From Spirometra erinaceieuropaei (lineage: Eukaryota > Platyhelminthes > Cestoda > Diphyllobothriidea > Diphyllobothriidae), in contig CACRXP010000157.1 in assembly GCA_902702965.1 (NCBI GenBank), forward strand, positions 510,331 to 574,330: a stretch of DNA of 64,000 bases, read 5' to 3'. The first letter of the stretch is position 1, and every line of letters starts with the position of its first letter. Both the position numbers and the translations under genes were made by a program. The notes under the pieces were generated by a model. The model was not told the DNA's origin and did no database searches. It worked only from the letters and a program-made list of their open reading frames with translations. Below are positions 47,991 to 58,732 of this stretch, in pieces.

Positions 47991-50900
47991 GTGAGTTGGA
48001 CTCCCATACATTTTTTTCTACTTGTCTGCGAATACTTTAGTTATTTTTTCCGATCTCCACTATTCCTAATGAAGTTCCAAACCGGAGGCAGGCCCAGTTG
48101 CAGTTAACTCGGTGCTACATTATAAGCAGGAATGGCGTTAGAAGGGGAAAGGCAAGGTCCAGATAGCAGGACAGATAACTGGGATGCTGGACCAAGAGGT
48201 TTATTCGTCCGACGTTTTCGATCTTCCCTCGAAACTGTCGACAGAGACAGTCGCGGATAAGGCTGGTGAACGCGCAAGGGGTGCAGTATTTATGGGACGC
48301 AGTGGCCACGCAACCACATTGCAGTTTCCGCATTGACCAGGCGGATTTACTGCAATGACCGCTTGCTCGTCCAAATTCTTGTCCTTGATTGTCGCAACGT
48401 CGACGCTGAGGTTGACCAGTAGCATGATAATTACTCGCCCATCCGATTCGCTGATGCTGTCGCTGGGCGTAGTGTTCATTCTTGTGCTACCAGTTACTCT
48501 GCTCGGGTGAAGTCTTAGCGCAGAATAGGGAAATGGGAGGTCATTGCACCTGTTAGTAGTCTATGGAGCCCGAAATTATCACCAAGATACAAGAGATGAA
48601 TGCTGACGAAGCCGGTCTGGTCACCTTTGTTTACCTTTTATGCAACTGGTACTAACCAACCAGTTATGCTATTCGACAGACCTTACCGGGGCATATTGTG
48701 ATGCAGAAGCCTCATACAGGGGTTATAAAAAACAAACTGTTGCTTTAAATTAAATTAATTCATCCAGTGGTAGGAGCTAAGCAAACGTAAGAAGCCACAG
48801 AGAGAGCTAGGTTAATTAACATCTGCACCTAGAATTAGGACCTAGTGCAAGCACGCTTGTACAGCGACAAGCACAGACATGAAGCGCTTAATTAGTAGCC
48901 CTTGCCTAAACCAAAAAACTCATGAAATCTAATTTTTAGCCGTCTGCCAATCAATGAACAGTCTTCATGGACCTTACGGGCGGTTTGATTTCCCGCCATA
49001 GATGTGACAGTGACATACAGTCGTAACATGCAGCATCGAAACTTGACCAGATCACGTCTACGCAAGTCTCGAAATGAACTTCGACCATCCAACATATGGA
49101 TGCTTTTGATTTCGCTGGTGTTACTGTTGGACAGTAAGTGGTTATGCGGTTTTATCGACCAGGCGTTAACTCAACATGAACTTCACGGATATCCCTAAGC
49201 GCAAATCAGCAACGTATGCGTGAGTCAAGAAAGCCCAGAGAATTTCACTAAGCAACTGTGTCCGGTGGACGTCGAGAGCGGCAGCTGTCAAGATTGCAAA
49301 ATGTGGAGTGTGTGGATCCTCTGGATTCATCATAAATGACACTGCGGAGGACAATTGGTCGTTTTGCAGAAGTTATGTCGAGCAGGATCAGAAACGTCTG
49401 CCGCATTTTTCGGACTTCGCCAGCCATACCACGATTCCGAGCAGAGTATACCCAAAGTTTGAACCCAGATTGCAGAAATTGGCATTATGTTTTTGTTACC
49501 CTCGTAAATAACGGTTCATGGTCAACACTTGCTTTTCACTATGTATCGTCTGCAAGGGCTGTGCTCCAAGGTAAACTGGTAAGTTGATATTACGACCATC
49601 AAGCGGGATGCATCAACAATAAACACCATCCACCTCTTAATGAATATCCACCTGCCAACTGGGTGTGATTTCTTGGCTCACTGTTGAAGCGTTGACTCAG
49701 TAGTCAGCGTAGCCTAGTTTTAAGCTGTGGTTATCCGCAGCTGACGGCAGATTAGCCCGGAGAAGGTCATTCTAGTTTGCGTTGCCTCTGTTGGCAATTC
49801 TTGTGATTGTCTGACAACTGGCGCATTACCGCTGGTAGGTACTCGAGAAAACACGACGAATGTGATATTTTGTACCTCTAGAACTCTCTGGTTTTGGGTT
49901 TTCTCGCATTGGTGTGGCATACGACTAAGATGCACTCGGCGTATTGCAGGTGGCCATGGGGAAAATTCTATGAGGTGGGGGAGGGGGTAGAGAGAGTTGG
50001 GTTAGAAGGTCTATACTTGCAGTTAGTAGTTGGGTTAGGGTTGGGGCCAGGGTTAAAGCGAAAACAGGGTCATAGGTGCCCCCCTCCCCTGGAATTTAGC
50101 GCAAGGCCATCAGTAGCAGGGGGAGGCACCTATTCCCAGGTCCAACCCCTGCTTTCAAAGAGTCTTGTGTCATGGGACTGTAGTAGCCAGCGTCACTAAA
50201 ATTAAAGATTAGAAGGTTATTAGGAGCTGCAGGAAGTAGGCCAAACATGTCCTCTTTATTGTTGCTATATTGTTTGAAACAGAAGTGAAATCCTTACGAA
50301 AAGTCAGGGCCAAAATAAGGCTGAGGGCTGATTGGTAAAAAAAAAGTGAATGTACACTCCCGATGCACCTTTGAGAATTTAGAATTTTTGCCTTAAGTCG
50401 CAATTTATAACGAGAAAGAGGTGGTCGGGGATTTTCCAAATCAAAAGCGCCTGAACCTGAGGCGAGGCCGACCCGACAATCCGCCCTCCTTGGCATTCCT
50501 GTCACATTTCACCATGTCTACCCGTAGCCAAGTGTCTGGAACTCTTTAGATCAGTCAGTCTGCGCACACATTCATCAGCCATCTTAAGCATCGTTCGCAT
50601 AAAAAACCAGTCAGGCCAATCAGTGTTGGTGTTTGTTTTGGCGTCTCGCGAACAGCCCCACGTTTGTTCTATTAGAACAGCTAAACTACTGATCGCAAGA
50701 GTGCCTTGAACCATCACTAAGGCATTCTTGGAAGGAGACTGTCGACAAACTGAACATTCATCCACTTTGCAGGTTTTGAGGCGACGCATTTGCAGCTTTT
50801 CTGACCTGACCTCCCAGTGTCATGAAGACTGCCTGTCCAGCACGTGGGCATACTGTGTAAGCAGGTGCTCAGTGTCCAAAAAACACGCATACCCGCTCGG

Positions 50901-51973
50901 TATACACGGAAGAAAGCACCTCTTGACTAACCCCCCCTCTCCCCAGTCACCCTTACCCGCAATACCCTAACTCAGTGCACTTTTCTGTCTACCTCCCACA
51001 CCCACTTCTCTGTTTTCACTGCATCGCATAGAAATCCACCAGTTTTACTCGCTTGCAAACCGAAACCTAGGTCCTCTGATGTATGTCTGAGAAGAGGTAG
51101 ATGCGACTGCCAGAACAAGGACTTTACTCACCTGACTTTTCGGATTCACGCTCTGAGCCCAGCCTCAGAGACAGTATCAGATAGGGGTAATTCATTGCAC
51201 AGGAGGTGGCAGAATTTATAAGATGCAGTCGCTAAGCCATGACAATTACCGGCCAACTGAGGATAGTTGCTCTCTGGTGCTCTAACTGCTTGATGGACGG
51301 CATGAAAGTTGCTAATTGCTGAAATTTCATCACCCGCCTTAGACGCTGACATGACGATGGCCCGGCCACCTGGCTCACTAGCCTGACTGCCTACCACCCT
51401 TGAGACTACTGCAATCAGAAAAACTAGGCTAACATAGGTACCGATATTCAGAATAAGAGAACCGGTACTGAATACTCGGTTGTATTTGCCATGCATCATC
51501 CTGATTCAAAATGAGTCGTTGATTGCGATTTCTTAAAATAGAAAAGAAGTAGAAGTAAAAAGAGAGCAGATACATTTTTTTGAAGTTACACTGGTGTCAT
51601 ATCAATTCGCGTGGTGCGTTTGAAATGGAAGCTTTTAGCAGGCAACTTAGGTCTGCTTGTCATTCTGGAATTCGCCCTTTCTCACAAGGCGCAAAATGCC
51701 AAGTCTGTCCCAACCTCTTCATCGGTCTCTTTTGAGATCGCGGGTTTTACTGTTCCAGGGGGTTTTCGGTTTGCTGTCACTGTTAAACTGCGCGTTCCCC
51801 GCTTCAGCCGATCAGGGGATCGGCGTTGCAAGTTGAACTGAGGGATCAATAAAAACACTGATTTTTTTCACTTACTTGCATGTCAGTACCCGCAAATCCA
51901 TAACCAGTTCGGGTAGCAGTTGCATGATTTTCCCGTCTTGTCCAAGTATGCGCTATTTTCCTTTCCATTTCAG
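47991..51973 (+). other. Intron J'-K', copy 2 (4.0 kb)
   Basis: The counterpart of 36974-41733 without the second unit of the local tandem duplication. It contains a short telomere-like motif near 50035. No independent gene is recognised. Confidence 0.55.
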
Positions 51974-52050
51974 GCTGTTGGCAGTTCACCATTCATCAAC
52001 GGTGGTGTACGCGCACAGCCCCACACTGGCGACTTGGATCTGACCGATCG
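51974..52050 (+). CDS. Exon K': duplicate linker exon (copy 2)
   Basis: Identical base for base to 41734-41810, including the acceptor CTTTCCATTTCAG and the donor GTAAGT, which also contains the in-frame TAA (52052-52054). It leaves two bases over, which the WD40 exon at 55118 completes to an Arg codon. It is the nearer of the two candidates to be spliced to the WD40 part, 3.1 kb away. An AATAAA at 52631 could serve an unspliced short form. Confidence 0.74.
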
Positions 52051-55000
52051 GTAAGTGGATCAGTTGCGTCCACCTCGTGATGATGCATTTCCCAGCGTCT
52101 TGATGTTTTCCCAGTCCAATCCGGACATTTGGATGTGGCTGTAATGTCACACCCTGGGGGGCCGGGCGGGGGCGGAACATTGGTCTCTGCGCGGCCATTT
52201 GTGGTTATAGGTGGCAGCTGATTGGGAGCCAGGTCTTACCGACCTTGCGCGCCGACCCGCCTACGTTCCGTTGATGCGTGCCTCCGATCTTGGTAGCATG
52301 CGAGGTCGGCGGCAGATAAAGGGCACTGCTGTAGCAGCTACCTAATCTAGCTTCTCCACTCTGCACCTGCTTTTGATTTCTTTTGCAAACTTCATCTGAT
52401 TGGGGTCACACACGCACACACACACGAGGACACGGTCTGGTGAAAGGTCATTGAATCCATGGCCTGCGCGGAATTACTCACTCTGCAAGTAAGGTCACGA
52501 CTGCCTGGTGTAAGAAAGGTCTACTGTCAGACCAGATTTTTGGACGTTTAGTTTGCTCCCTCTTAAAAAAGCAGTCGATGGCGTCTGACGATGGAGCCTG
52601 CTGTGCACACAGAGTTCGAAAGCTAAGACCAATAAAGCTACCGCTCCAGTGATCATGCCTTCGTCATCTTTTCAACAAGAACCTGGGATGCGCATACTCT
52701 CTTCCACACAGAGTCATCTTCTGACTGCACTGTCGTGGGCGTTGGCACTTAGCTAAAGCCTGTCCCCACTTACCGTGGCTTTTTTTGCTATTTGCCCTTT
52801 AAATCAAGACTACCTACAGAGACGGTTGGACGAGATCTGAAAAAGGATTATGGGAATATGACCCTGACATTTTTGTTTCTATTCCCAAGCAACAAGTTCA
52901 TCACAGCAGCGGATACTTTTATGCGACGTCAGCCTAAGGGCTGGGCTGTTGATTTGGGGGATGAGAGTAAGGCTGGGTTATCTAGTTGTTCCAACTGGAG
53001 ACACAATCTAAGAGATCATTTTGGTTTTCGCCATGCAGTTTATTTGCCAACCAGCGTATTTAGTGCCCGTTTATTAAATAACAAACGAGGTTCAATGAAA
53101 TTGGTGCTAGCAAGAGTGAATTGCAACCCCGATTATTCGCAATACTCTGATGGCAGATATGCGTTCCAATCCTGTATTCCACCGTGTTCCGTTGCTCTTT
53201 CACAAAGCATGTTCGTCGGGCCATCATCTAGCTCTAATATTGTTCTGTTAAGCATTCTCTTTTGCACAAAAAAGCAAAGATTGTAGCCTGGGAAGTGACT
53301 TTTCAACTACTCGACGGACGTTTCAGGCTCTTGCATGAGTCCATACTCAGACGTGCTCATTGTTTACCAGCCCCGAATGCCTAAAGAAAGAACTCATTTA
53401 CTCGTCATATTGATCACTCACTTGCGCACTAACCTTGACAAATGAATTACATCCAACCCACATCCTTGCAGGATTGGCTAGCAATGACTGTAAAACTGCA
53501 TACTTGCTTCTATCGTCTGTCTCTTGGACTCCTGTACGAAAAACGCGACCAACGAGTTTCCCGTTGGCACAGTCGAGATTAAGCTTCGTCTTTAGTAGAG
53601 CCTCTCTCTTCCCTTCCTTTCTACCGACAATTTGAACATACCTTTGAGGCAAATCGCATGTTCGAAGGTCAGATTCGGTTTTAAACCATCTGCATTAGAT
53701 ACAAATTTCTCACTGCCGTTCGCGGTACACACAGTTCATCGTCTAGCCCCGAACTGACTGATATCCCGGTTAGTGACCTGTAATCAGGTGGGATTTCAAC
53801 GGCACGCTGACCTACATAGCGTTGCAAATCTGTACTGCTTATTTTTTTGTTTCACCGAACAGATTAATCCGCTAGCTCCCTGTTGCCACGGGGGCTTGCT
53901 GATTGTTCTGTGATTGCACGTTTAAATTTCCGATTCGCGGCTCAGACATTGCTGGCTCTCACAACAGGGATAGAGAAAGAAAGAAAACCGACAAATGTTA
54001 CCTTCGTGTATGTTATTTTATGCCGCATAGGGCTGCGACGAATTAAACCGGAGTCATAATATGTTCTAAGATCCACATCCCCAATGCTGACATTTGCTAT
54101 GGTAAGCATTCCCGATAATGCCGTTCAGACTCCAATCTGGCCACCGCGTTGGTCTAGCACATCTACTGCATAGCCAATTTTGGGGTTAATCACGGAATAT
54201 CTTTGCTGTAAAAGAACAGATGGGATCGGAACTTCGAATTCCAAAAAAATAATTTAGAGACCCAGGTGGCCGAAATCAGGGATGCCAATGCCACCAGTGA
54301 CGCTTTTCATGAAGTTTTGAACATACTATCATGGGGAATCGAACGGTCGATTACTGCTGCTTGCCATAAAGTTCATGTCAAACAGCTGTATACTGAACGC
54401 TGGCGGTCACCGTCTTAGGTACCCCACTTCAGACACACTCACGTGCTTGGGTCCGCTGTCCGACTCGACAGCGTGTTAATCCCCAGAATGTGGTCAATCG
54501 CTACGTACCGATAAAGAGTCATAGGTCATAAGTTTTGGATTTGACAACGGTCGCGTGAAGGATCCCAAACACACACGGCCAGCCAAAGGTGTCTGTCTTA
54601 GGGGAAAGGTGGTAATAGTGGTTTTACGGGCACATAGAGGAATGGCAAAATAAGTATAGATAATTTGTAAATTCGTTTTTCGGACGGGGAAGTATTAATG
54701 CATTGACATATAGCAACCGGAAGTAAGCGGTACAATTAAGAAATAAACATTAAGTGTCTGCAATGATCGCTTCTCAAATCTCTGAGCTGAGATAATTGCG
54801 AGCAATCCGCCTAACTGTCTGCAGAGACCACTTCTGAACACTCTGAGCTGTGTAGATAACGCACCAGACCGTCTAGAACAGACGAGCCAAACTTGTACGA
54901 TGAAACACCGAACCGAAATAATCGTGCCGGACTGAAACCCACTTAAATAAGTATATTAGGCATTATTTGTATACCACAGATGCTTGGGACCTCCACCCGA

Positions 55001-55117
55001 TCCTTACTTTAGATTTTCTAAGTGGGCTGGACTGCGCCTTGGAAGTACTTCGCCTCTGACCTTCCGATATGTCTGTACTTTGTTGGACACTAAATTGCAT
55101 TATCGTTTCTTCCGCAG
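52051..55117 (+). other. Region between exon K' and the first WD40 exon (3.1 kb)
   Basis: It is an intron in the fused model, or an intergenic space with a WD40 promoter in the two-gene model. A 164-codon open frame at 52792-53286 is broken in copy 1 and shows no domain. The duplication ends near 54060. Past that I see no repeat and no convincing first exon for a separate gene; the frame into the WD40 exon is open from 54984, but its first in-frame ATG is at 55125. Confidence 0.5.
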
Positions 55118-55277
55118 GTACCAGATGATTGGTCGGACTGATGACACAAATCTCCTTGTGGGGCCAAACGTCTATGCCGCTGATGACATGAAAGTCGACT
55201 GCTGTGTTTTGAGTTACAACAGTAAATACGTCGTTACTGGGTCGGCAAGCGGGCCCCCGCAAGTGTGGGACATGGAG
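55118..55277 (+). CDS. WD40 exon 1: linker and first propeller strands
   Basis: It encodes YQMIGRTDDTNLLVGPNVYA, then ADDMKVDCCVLSYNSKYVVT and GSASGPPQVWDME. The last part is a WD40 pattern (V-x-x-L-S-x-x-x-K-Y-V-V-T-G-S, ending in VWD). The acceptor is TCGTTTCTTCCGCAG (55117). The donor GTAAAA (55278) is weak, but the frame is phase 0. It opens with a single base of a split codon, so a coding exon must precede it unless the ATG at 55125 starts translation. Exon K or K' supplies the right two bases. Confidence 0.82.
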
Positions 55278-55390
55278 GTAAAACTTGAAAATTAGCCCTA
55301 CTCATTTGTTTAAAGTAGTAATATATATTAGATACCAGACTGTGAGGGTTATCTACTGTGACACTAATTAGTTGTAACCGCGTCTTACAG

Positions 55391-55531
55391 ACTGGCGAGC
55401 CGTGCAAAGTGATGGATGGCGAAGAACTCGGCTGTAACGATCTTCACCTGGCCTGCAATGACGAACTCCTCGTTGGACAGGTCGTCGATGACATCACGAC
55501 CGCAGGCAGCAGCAAAATGCACAGACTTCAA
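55391..55531 (+). CDS. WD40 exon 2
   Basis: TGEPCKVMDGEELGCNDLHL continues the VWDMETGE end of exon 1 and begins the next blade. LLVGQVVDDITTAG and SSKMHRLQ lead into LWNFATG of exon 3, which completes the blade. It is 47 codons, phase 0 at both ends. The acceptor is CGTCTTACAG (55390) and the donor GTGAGC (55532). Short introns of 113 and 98 bp flank it, in contrast to the kilobase introns of the LamG part. Confidence 0.85.
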
Positions 55532-55629
55532 GTGAGCACTTACCTCATTTCAGATGTCACAATCTCCAGGAAGTCCAAACAGTCTGCCACTTAATTTGAA
55601 TTTGCCCACACTGTTTGTTCATTCAACAG

Positions 55630-55938
55630 CTCTGGAACTTCGCGACCGGCGCCCGTTTGGAAATGCCCTCAGAGATCGTCTGTTCTGCCAGCTGTGTATC
55701 CAACGAGGGTGTACATATCATCGCGGCACGCCATACCCCCTCTGGACCGTCAATTCTCGTCTGGGATTTGAGTGGAAACCAACTGGCACGTGAGGTCCCC
55801 TATGCGCCACTAAACCCCAGATCAGTTGTCTCCTACATCAACATCACTCCAGAGGATCGCCTCGTGGTAGCCGGTTTTAGCAACCCCGATGACGATCAGG
55901 CCTACTTTATGGTATTTGATCTCGCAGCTCACACAGCG
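55630..55938 (+). CDS. WD40 exon 3
   Basis: 103 codons in phase 0. LWNFATGARLEMPSEIVCSA closes one blade. GPSILVWDLSGNQLAREV is the next WD-type ending, and ITPEDRLVVAGFSN with YFMVFDLAAHTA forms a further blade with VFD in place of WD. The acceptor is TTCATTCAACAG (55629) and the donor GTAAGT (55939). Confidence 0.88.
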
Positions 55939-56369
55939 GTAAGTTAGACACTGGGTCGTTTTATTTATTGCTCTATTAAAACAACCCTCCTTCCTACAAT
56001 AAGTCCAAATTTAAATGAAACTTGAACTAAACCATCTGCCCTGGCTACAAGTTTGAACTCGCTCTAGGCCTGGACACATTCGGACCGTCGTGCAGCTACA
56101 AGCAATCTAGTACCAACAGGTAGTACTGACAGGTTAGCAACAATCGAATGACAGTCTCTGGTTTACCATCTGTTAATCACTTACATCGGCCGACTGAAAT
56201 GTTAGATGGTTAACAGGCATGCCCCTAAATTCTGAATGAGCCAACACGTGGAGTTAGGGCAGTTCTGCCGGGGGGTGACGGAGAATTTGGAATTGACCAT
56301 TTCGGGGTTGTTTATGCTTGAACTTCAGCTCTGCTGCATTGAAATATACTTGTGGTTTTTTGTACTAAG
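55939..56369 (+). other. Intron WD3-WD4 (431 bp)
   Basis: No repeat is recognised. The 3' end is TTTTTTGTACTAAG, an AAG-type acceptor, less usual than CAG or TAG. The open frame runs a little upstream of it. Confidence 0.6.
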
Positions 56370-56699
56370 GGCGTTGTCCAACCAAACTTTGTGGTGTTTG
56401 ACGCCAAACCGGAGGCTACTGAGATATTGAACAATGAAGAAGCCGTTACGGGTACAAGGAAGGGCGAGCTGGTCGTGTGGAACCTACTCACCGGTCAACC
56501 TGTCCGTCAGATCGAGATTGCGGCCACGCTGGAGGGAGGCAACAGAGCCAACCTGCCTCCACATACGGGTATCATTCATGCGGTAACCTTATCGGCGGAC
56601 AAGCGCTACCTAGTGACGGGAGCACAGGATCGACTGGTGCGTGTGTGGGCCATGCCCGAGGAGCGTCTGATACACACACTGGAGGGACACGCGGACGAT
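56370..56699 (+). CDS. WD40 exon 4
   Basis: 110 codons. GVVQPNFVVFDAKPEAT is followed by EAVTGTRKGELVVWNLLTGQ, then HTGIIHAVTLSADKRYLVTG and AQDRLVRVWAMPEERLIHTL EGHADD. The last two are clear WD40 repeats with the GH...VW spacing, and the exon ends in the GH-D start of the next blade. The donor is GTACGT (56700). The acceptor is inferred at 56369 from frame with exon 3 and is the least certain border of this series. Confidence 0.85.
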
Positions 56700-57396
56700 G
56701 TACGTTTGTCGTTTTGTTTTGACAATTCATAAGGATAGGTTGTGTAACCCCACTGGGTTTAGCATGTATAGACTATATTTGTTTTCGAATGTCTCCTTTT
56801 GGTTATAAATCTATAGCTACAGGAATTCTCAATTTATGTATTATCTAACGCTTTGATATAACCGCACGCATTGAGCTGTTTCTGTATGACTTCTTTTAGT
56901 TATAGCTTAATTGGCATGATGTTCTCGTTCTCCCCCCCCCTCGCCGTAATCCATTTGTCTTACCAGGATTTCCCAGTTACGCCAACGTACTTCAATTGCC
57001 TTTCATTCTTGATTCTGTACGCCGTGGCTTACTCATCTCTTCCGGAAGAGTACTTAAACCTTTTTTTGCCATCTCGGTACTCATCATACTATGCATGCTG
57101 TAAGGATCGCCGGTTGCGTTTTGGTTTACCTTGCTTTGGTTGGAACACAAACACCATGCTTCCTAGATATCTCTAAACGGTTTTTGTTGTCGAACGCGTA
57201 CGCCTGCCTTATCTATTTCTTTAAAAACACTTGTGTATAGTCTCTCTCATAAACAGTAATAAGACAATTAAATTTGGTTGAGAGGTGGGGTTGAACAACC
57301 TTCAGTTACCTCATAATTACCTAATGGTGACTTGTCCACTGCAGCCTAGTAGTTTTTCTGTGCCAAGTGTCACGCACACTTGTTTGCCCGTTTCAG
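56700..57396 (+). other. Intron WD4-WD5 (697 bp)
   Basis: Most of the intron (about 56737-57303) is bounded by an inverted repeat related to the telomere-array element ends, listed separately. Confidence 0.6.
56737..57303. mobile_element. Possible MITE with inverted ends, in intron
   Basis: The left end AGGTTGTGTAACCCCACTG and the right end AGGTGGGGTTGAACAACCTT are imperfect inverted repeats. They resemble the ends at 28568/28870 (GTGGTTATGTAGCCCCACCT). No open frame with a domain lies inside. The relation is by eye over about 19 bases only. Confidence 0.35.
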
Positions 57397-57708
57397 GTGC
57401 TTAGCGTGACTATCTCAGTTGACAGCGAGATGATTGTGTCCGGCAGCTGGGACGGATCAATACGAGTCTGGCGCACCCGGGATGGCAGCCAAATGTGCTG
57501 GTTCACGTCCAACATTGAAGTTCTGCAGGTGAAGTTGAGCCGTGACAAGCGTGCCATTGTGGGCTTAGGAGAGCGTAACGGACATCGAAAGCTGATCATG
57601 ATGCAAATAATCCGCAACCGCACCTGCACCTCGGCCGTCTATCCACCCGGAGGTGGCGGTTTCTCACCCTCGTCTCCGCACATGCTACCGGACAATGAGA
57701 TGGTGTAA
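57397..57708 (+). CDS. WD40 exon 5 and C-terminus
   Basis: After EGHADD of exon 4, VLSVTISVDSEMIVSGSWDG SIRVW completes a textbook WD40 repeat. RTRDGSQMCWFTSNIEVLQV and KLSRDKRAIVGLGE form a last degenerate blade. The tail is NRTCTSAVYPPGGGGFSPSS, then HMLPDNEMV and TAA at 57706-57708. The acceptor is TTGCCCGTTTCAG (57396). The whole propeller has about seven blades. WD repeats of this type occur in NACHT-WD and many scaffold proteins; I do not recognise a specific orthologue. The ending EMV could be a class III PDZ ligand (inference only). Confidence 0.9.
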   Translation: MLSVTISVDSEMIVSGSWDGSIRVWRTRDGSQMCWFTSNIEVLQVKLSRDKRAIVGLGERNGHRKLIMMQIIRNRTCTSAVYPPGGGGFSPSSPHMLPDNEMV

Positions 57709-58732
57709 CTAAGTGATCCACGGCCCCGTCCCCCCTGCCACGACCTCTTCTAACCTTCCCCTCCCTCCCCTTGAAAGTCCCCGTTACCCTCAATCCCACT
57801 ATCCCTATCCCCCAAATGCCTTTCACTATCAACACTGCGCCGTAATAAGGTTGAAAGGGGTAATGAGATCGGCAGAGAGGCAGATTGGACACGTCAGTGA
57901 GACTGTTCGACTCACGCATTGGTCCACAGAATCTCACCGGCGGCGATGGATCGTCGAAAATTCTCACCCACCTCCCCACCCCCTCTCCGTCCTCACTCCC
58001 TTTTCTCAAGGCTTTCCGTTGCGCCCTTCATCCGCTACCACGCAATTATGCCTAAGTCCGTTCCGCCTGATCCTCTCTCTCCGCCCAAGCTAATGCAAAG
58101 AAACTGTTAGGTTCTTCTCGCTTTTCGCATGAGCTTTGTTTTACTTTTGTCTCTCTCTCTCGACTTTTGATGCTTGCTATCGTATCATCGTGTGCCTACG
58201 GCGCCCGCCGATAAAAATTGATATCTGTTCTAGATAAACACACGCACACATTAATCAACACAACAGCCCTTTACGTAGCTACTGCCTCCTCCCTAACTTT
58301 CTCGTTGACACTCGATTTTTTGCCGTTTATTTGCATGAAATTGCCTATTTTTTTCTGTTTCTTTTGTGATCACGATTAATATGCGTGTTCGTGGGACTGT
58401 ACATGTACACGTATATCAGAGGTGAAAATGTTCGTTGACATGCAGATGTTACATTAGTAGGAGACATCTTCTTTCCTGTCTATATAAATACACCCCGAGC
58501 ATACACATGCTATTCTGGGAGAAAAGCCACATTTTTTTCTGTGACAAGCAAATTTTTCAAACAAAATCTTTATGCAGCAGGAGATTTAACATGCCAAAAA
58601 GTTCAAGGTCGAGTCTTTTTAACGTCCGGAACTGTTGCATCCGGCTGGGCAGAGAGCCTTGAATCGATTTCAACGCGGAACATAATACACAGCATCACTG
58701 AATTTATCAACGGATTCTATCCGTTTAATAAA
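57709..58732 (+). other. Probable 3' UTR
   Basis: It is pyrimidine-rich and then AT-rich sequence after the stop codon. The first canonical AATAAA I find is at 58727-58732, giving a 3' UTR of about 1 kb. Open frames on both strands at 57596-58110 are low-complexity Pro/Ser frames. Confidence 0.5.
58727..58732 (+). terminator. Candidate polyadenylation signal
   Basis: AATAAA in TTTAATAAATGCC, about 1.02 kb after the TAA of the WD40 exon. Confidence 0.45.

Larger units (their letters stand above)
44071..54060 (+). repeat. Segmental duplication, copy 2 (about 10.0 kb)
   Basis: Collinear with 33018-43787, beginning at CGATGTTTGCCTATCGTGAG and running at least to AAACCGGAGTCATAAT. It may extend further, because the matching part of copy 1 falls in the gap. 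It carries second copies of exons I, J and K with intact splice sites and frames. Confidence 0.9.
1727..57708 (+). other. Gene model: LamG-EGF-LamG-TM-WD40 protein (5' partial)
   Basis: This is a proposed single transcription unit whose 5' part lies before the window. Sixteen exons (one copy of the duplicated cassette) sum to 2990 nt. After the two leading bases of a split codon they give exactly 996 codons including the final TAA. Every junction is phase-compatible: 1-0, 0-1, 1-1, 1-1, 1-0, 0-1, 1-1, 1-1, 1-1, 1-0, 0-2, 2-0, then phase 0 throughout. Residue order, counted from the first whole codon: LamG about 10-142, EGF 184-216, LamG about 220-364, Pro/Gly stalk to about 480, TM about 481-502, cytoplasmic linker to about 603, WD40 propeller about 604-970. 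The modules are seen directly; the join between the 77-nt exon and the WD40 exons is inferred from phase. The alternative is two neighbouring genes, a receptor ending at 41814 or 52054 and a separate WD40 gene. Confidence 0.6.

Noticed and set aside
52792..53286. 164-codon open frame in copy 2
   Set aside because: The matching region in copy 1 (42618-43042) is interrupted by frame breaks, and no domain is seen.
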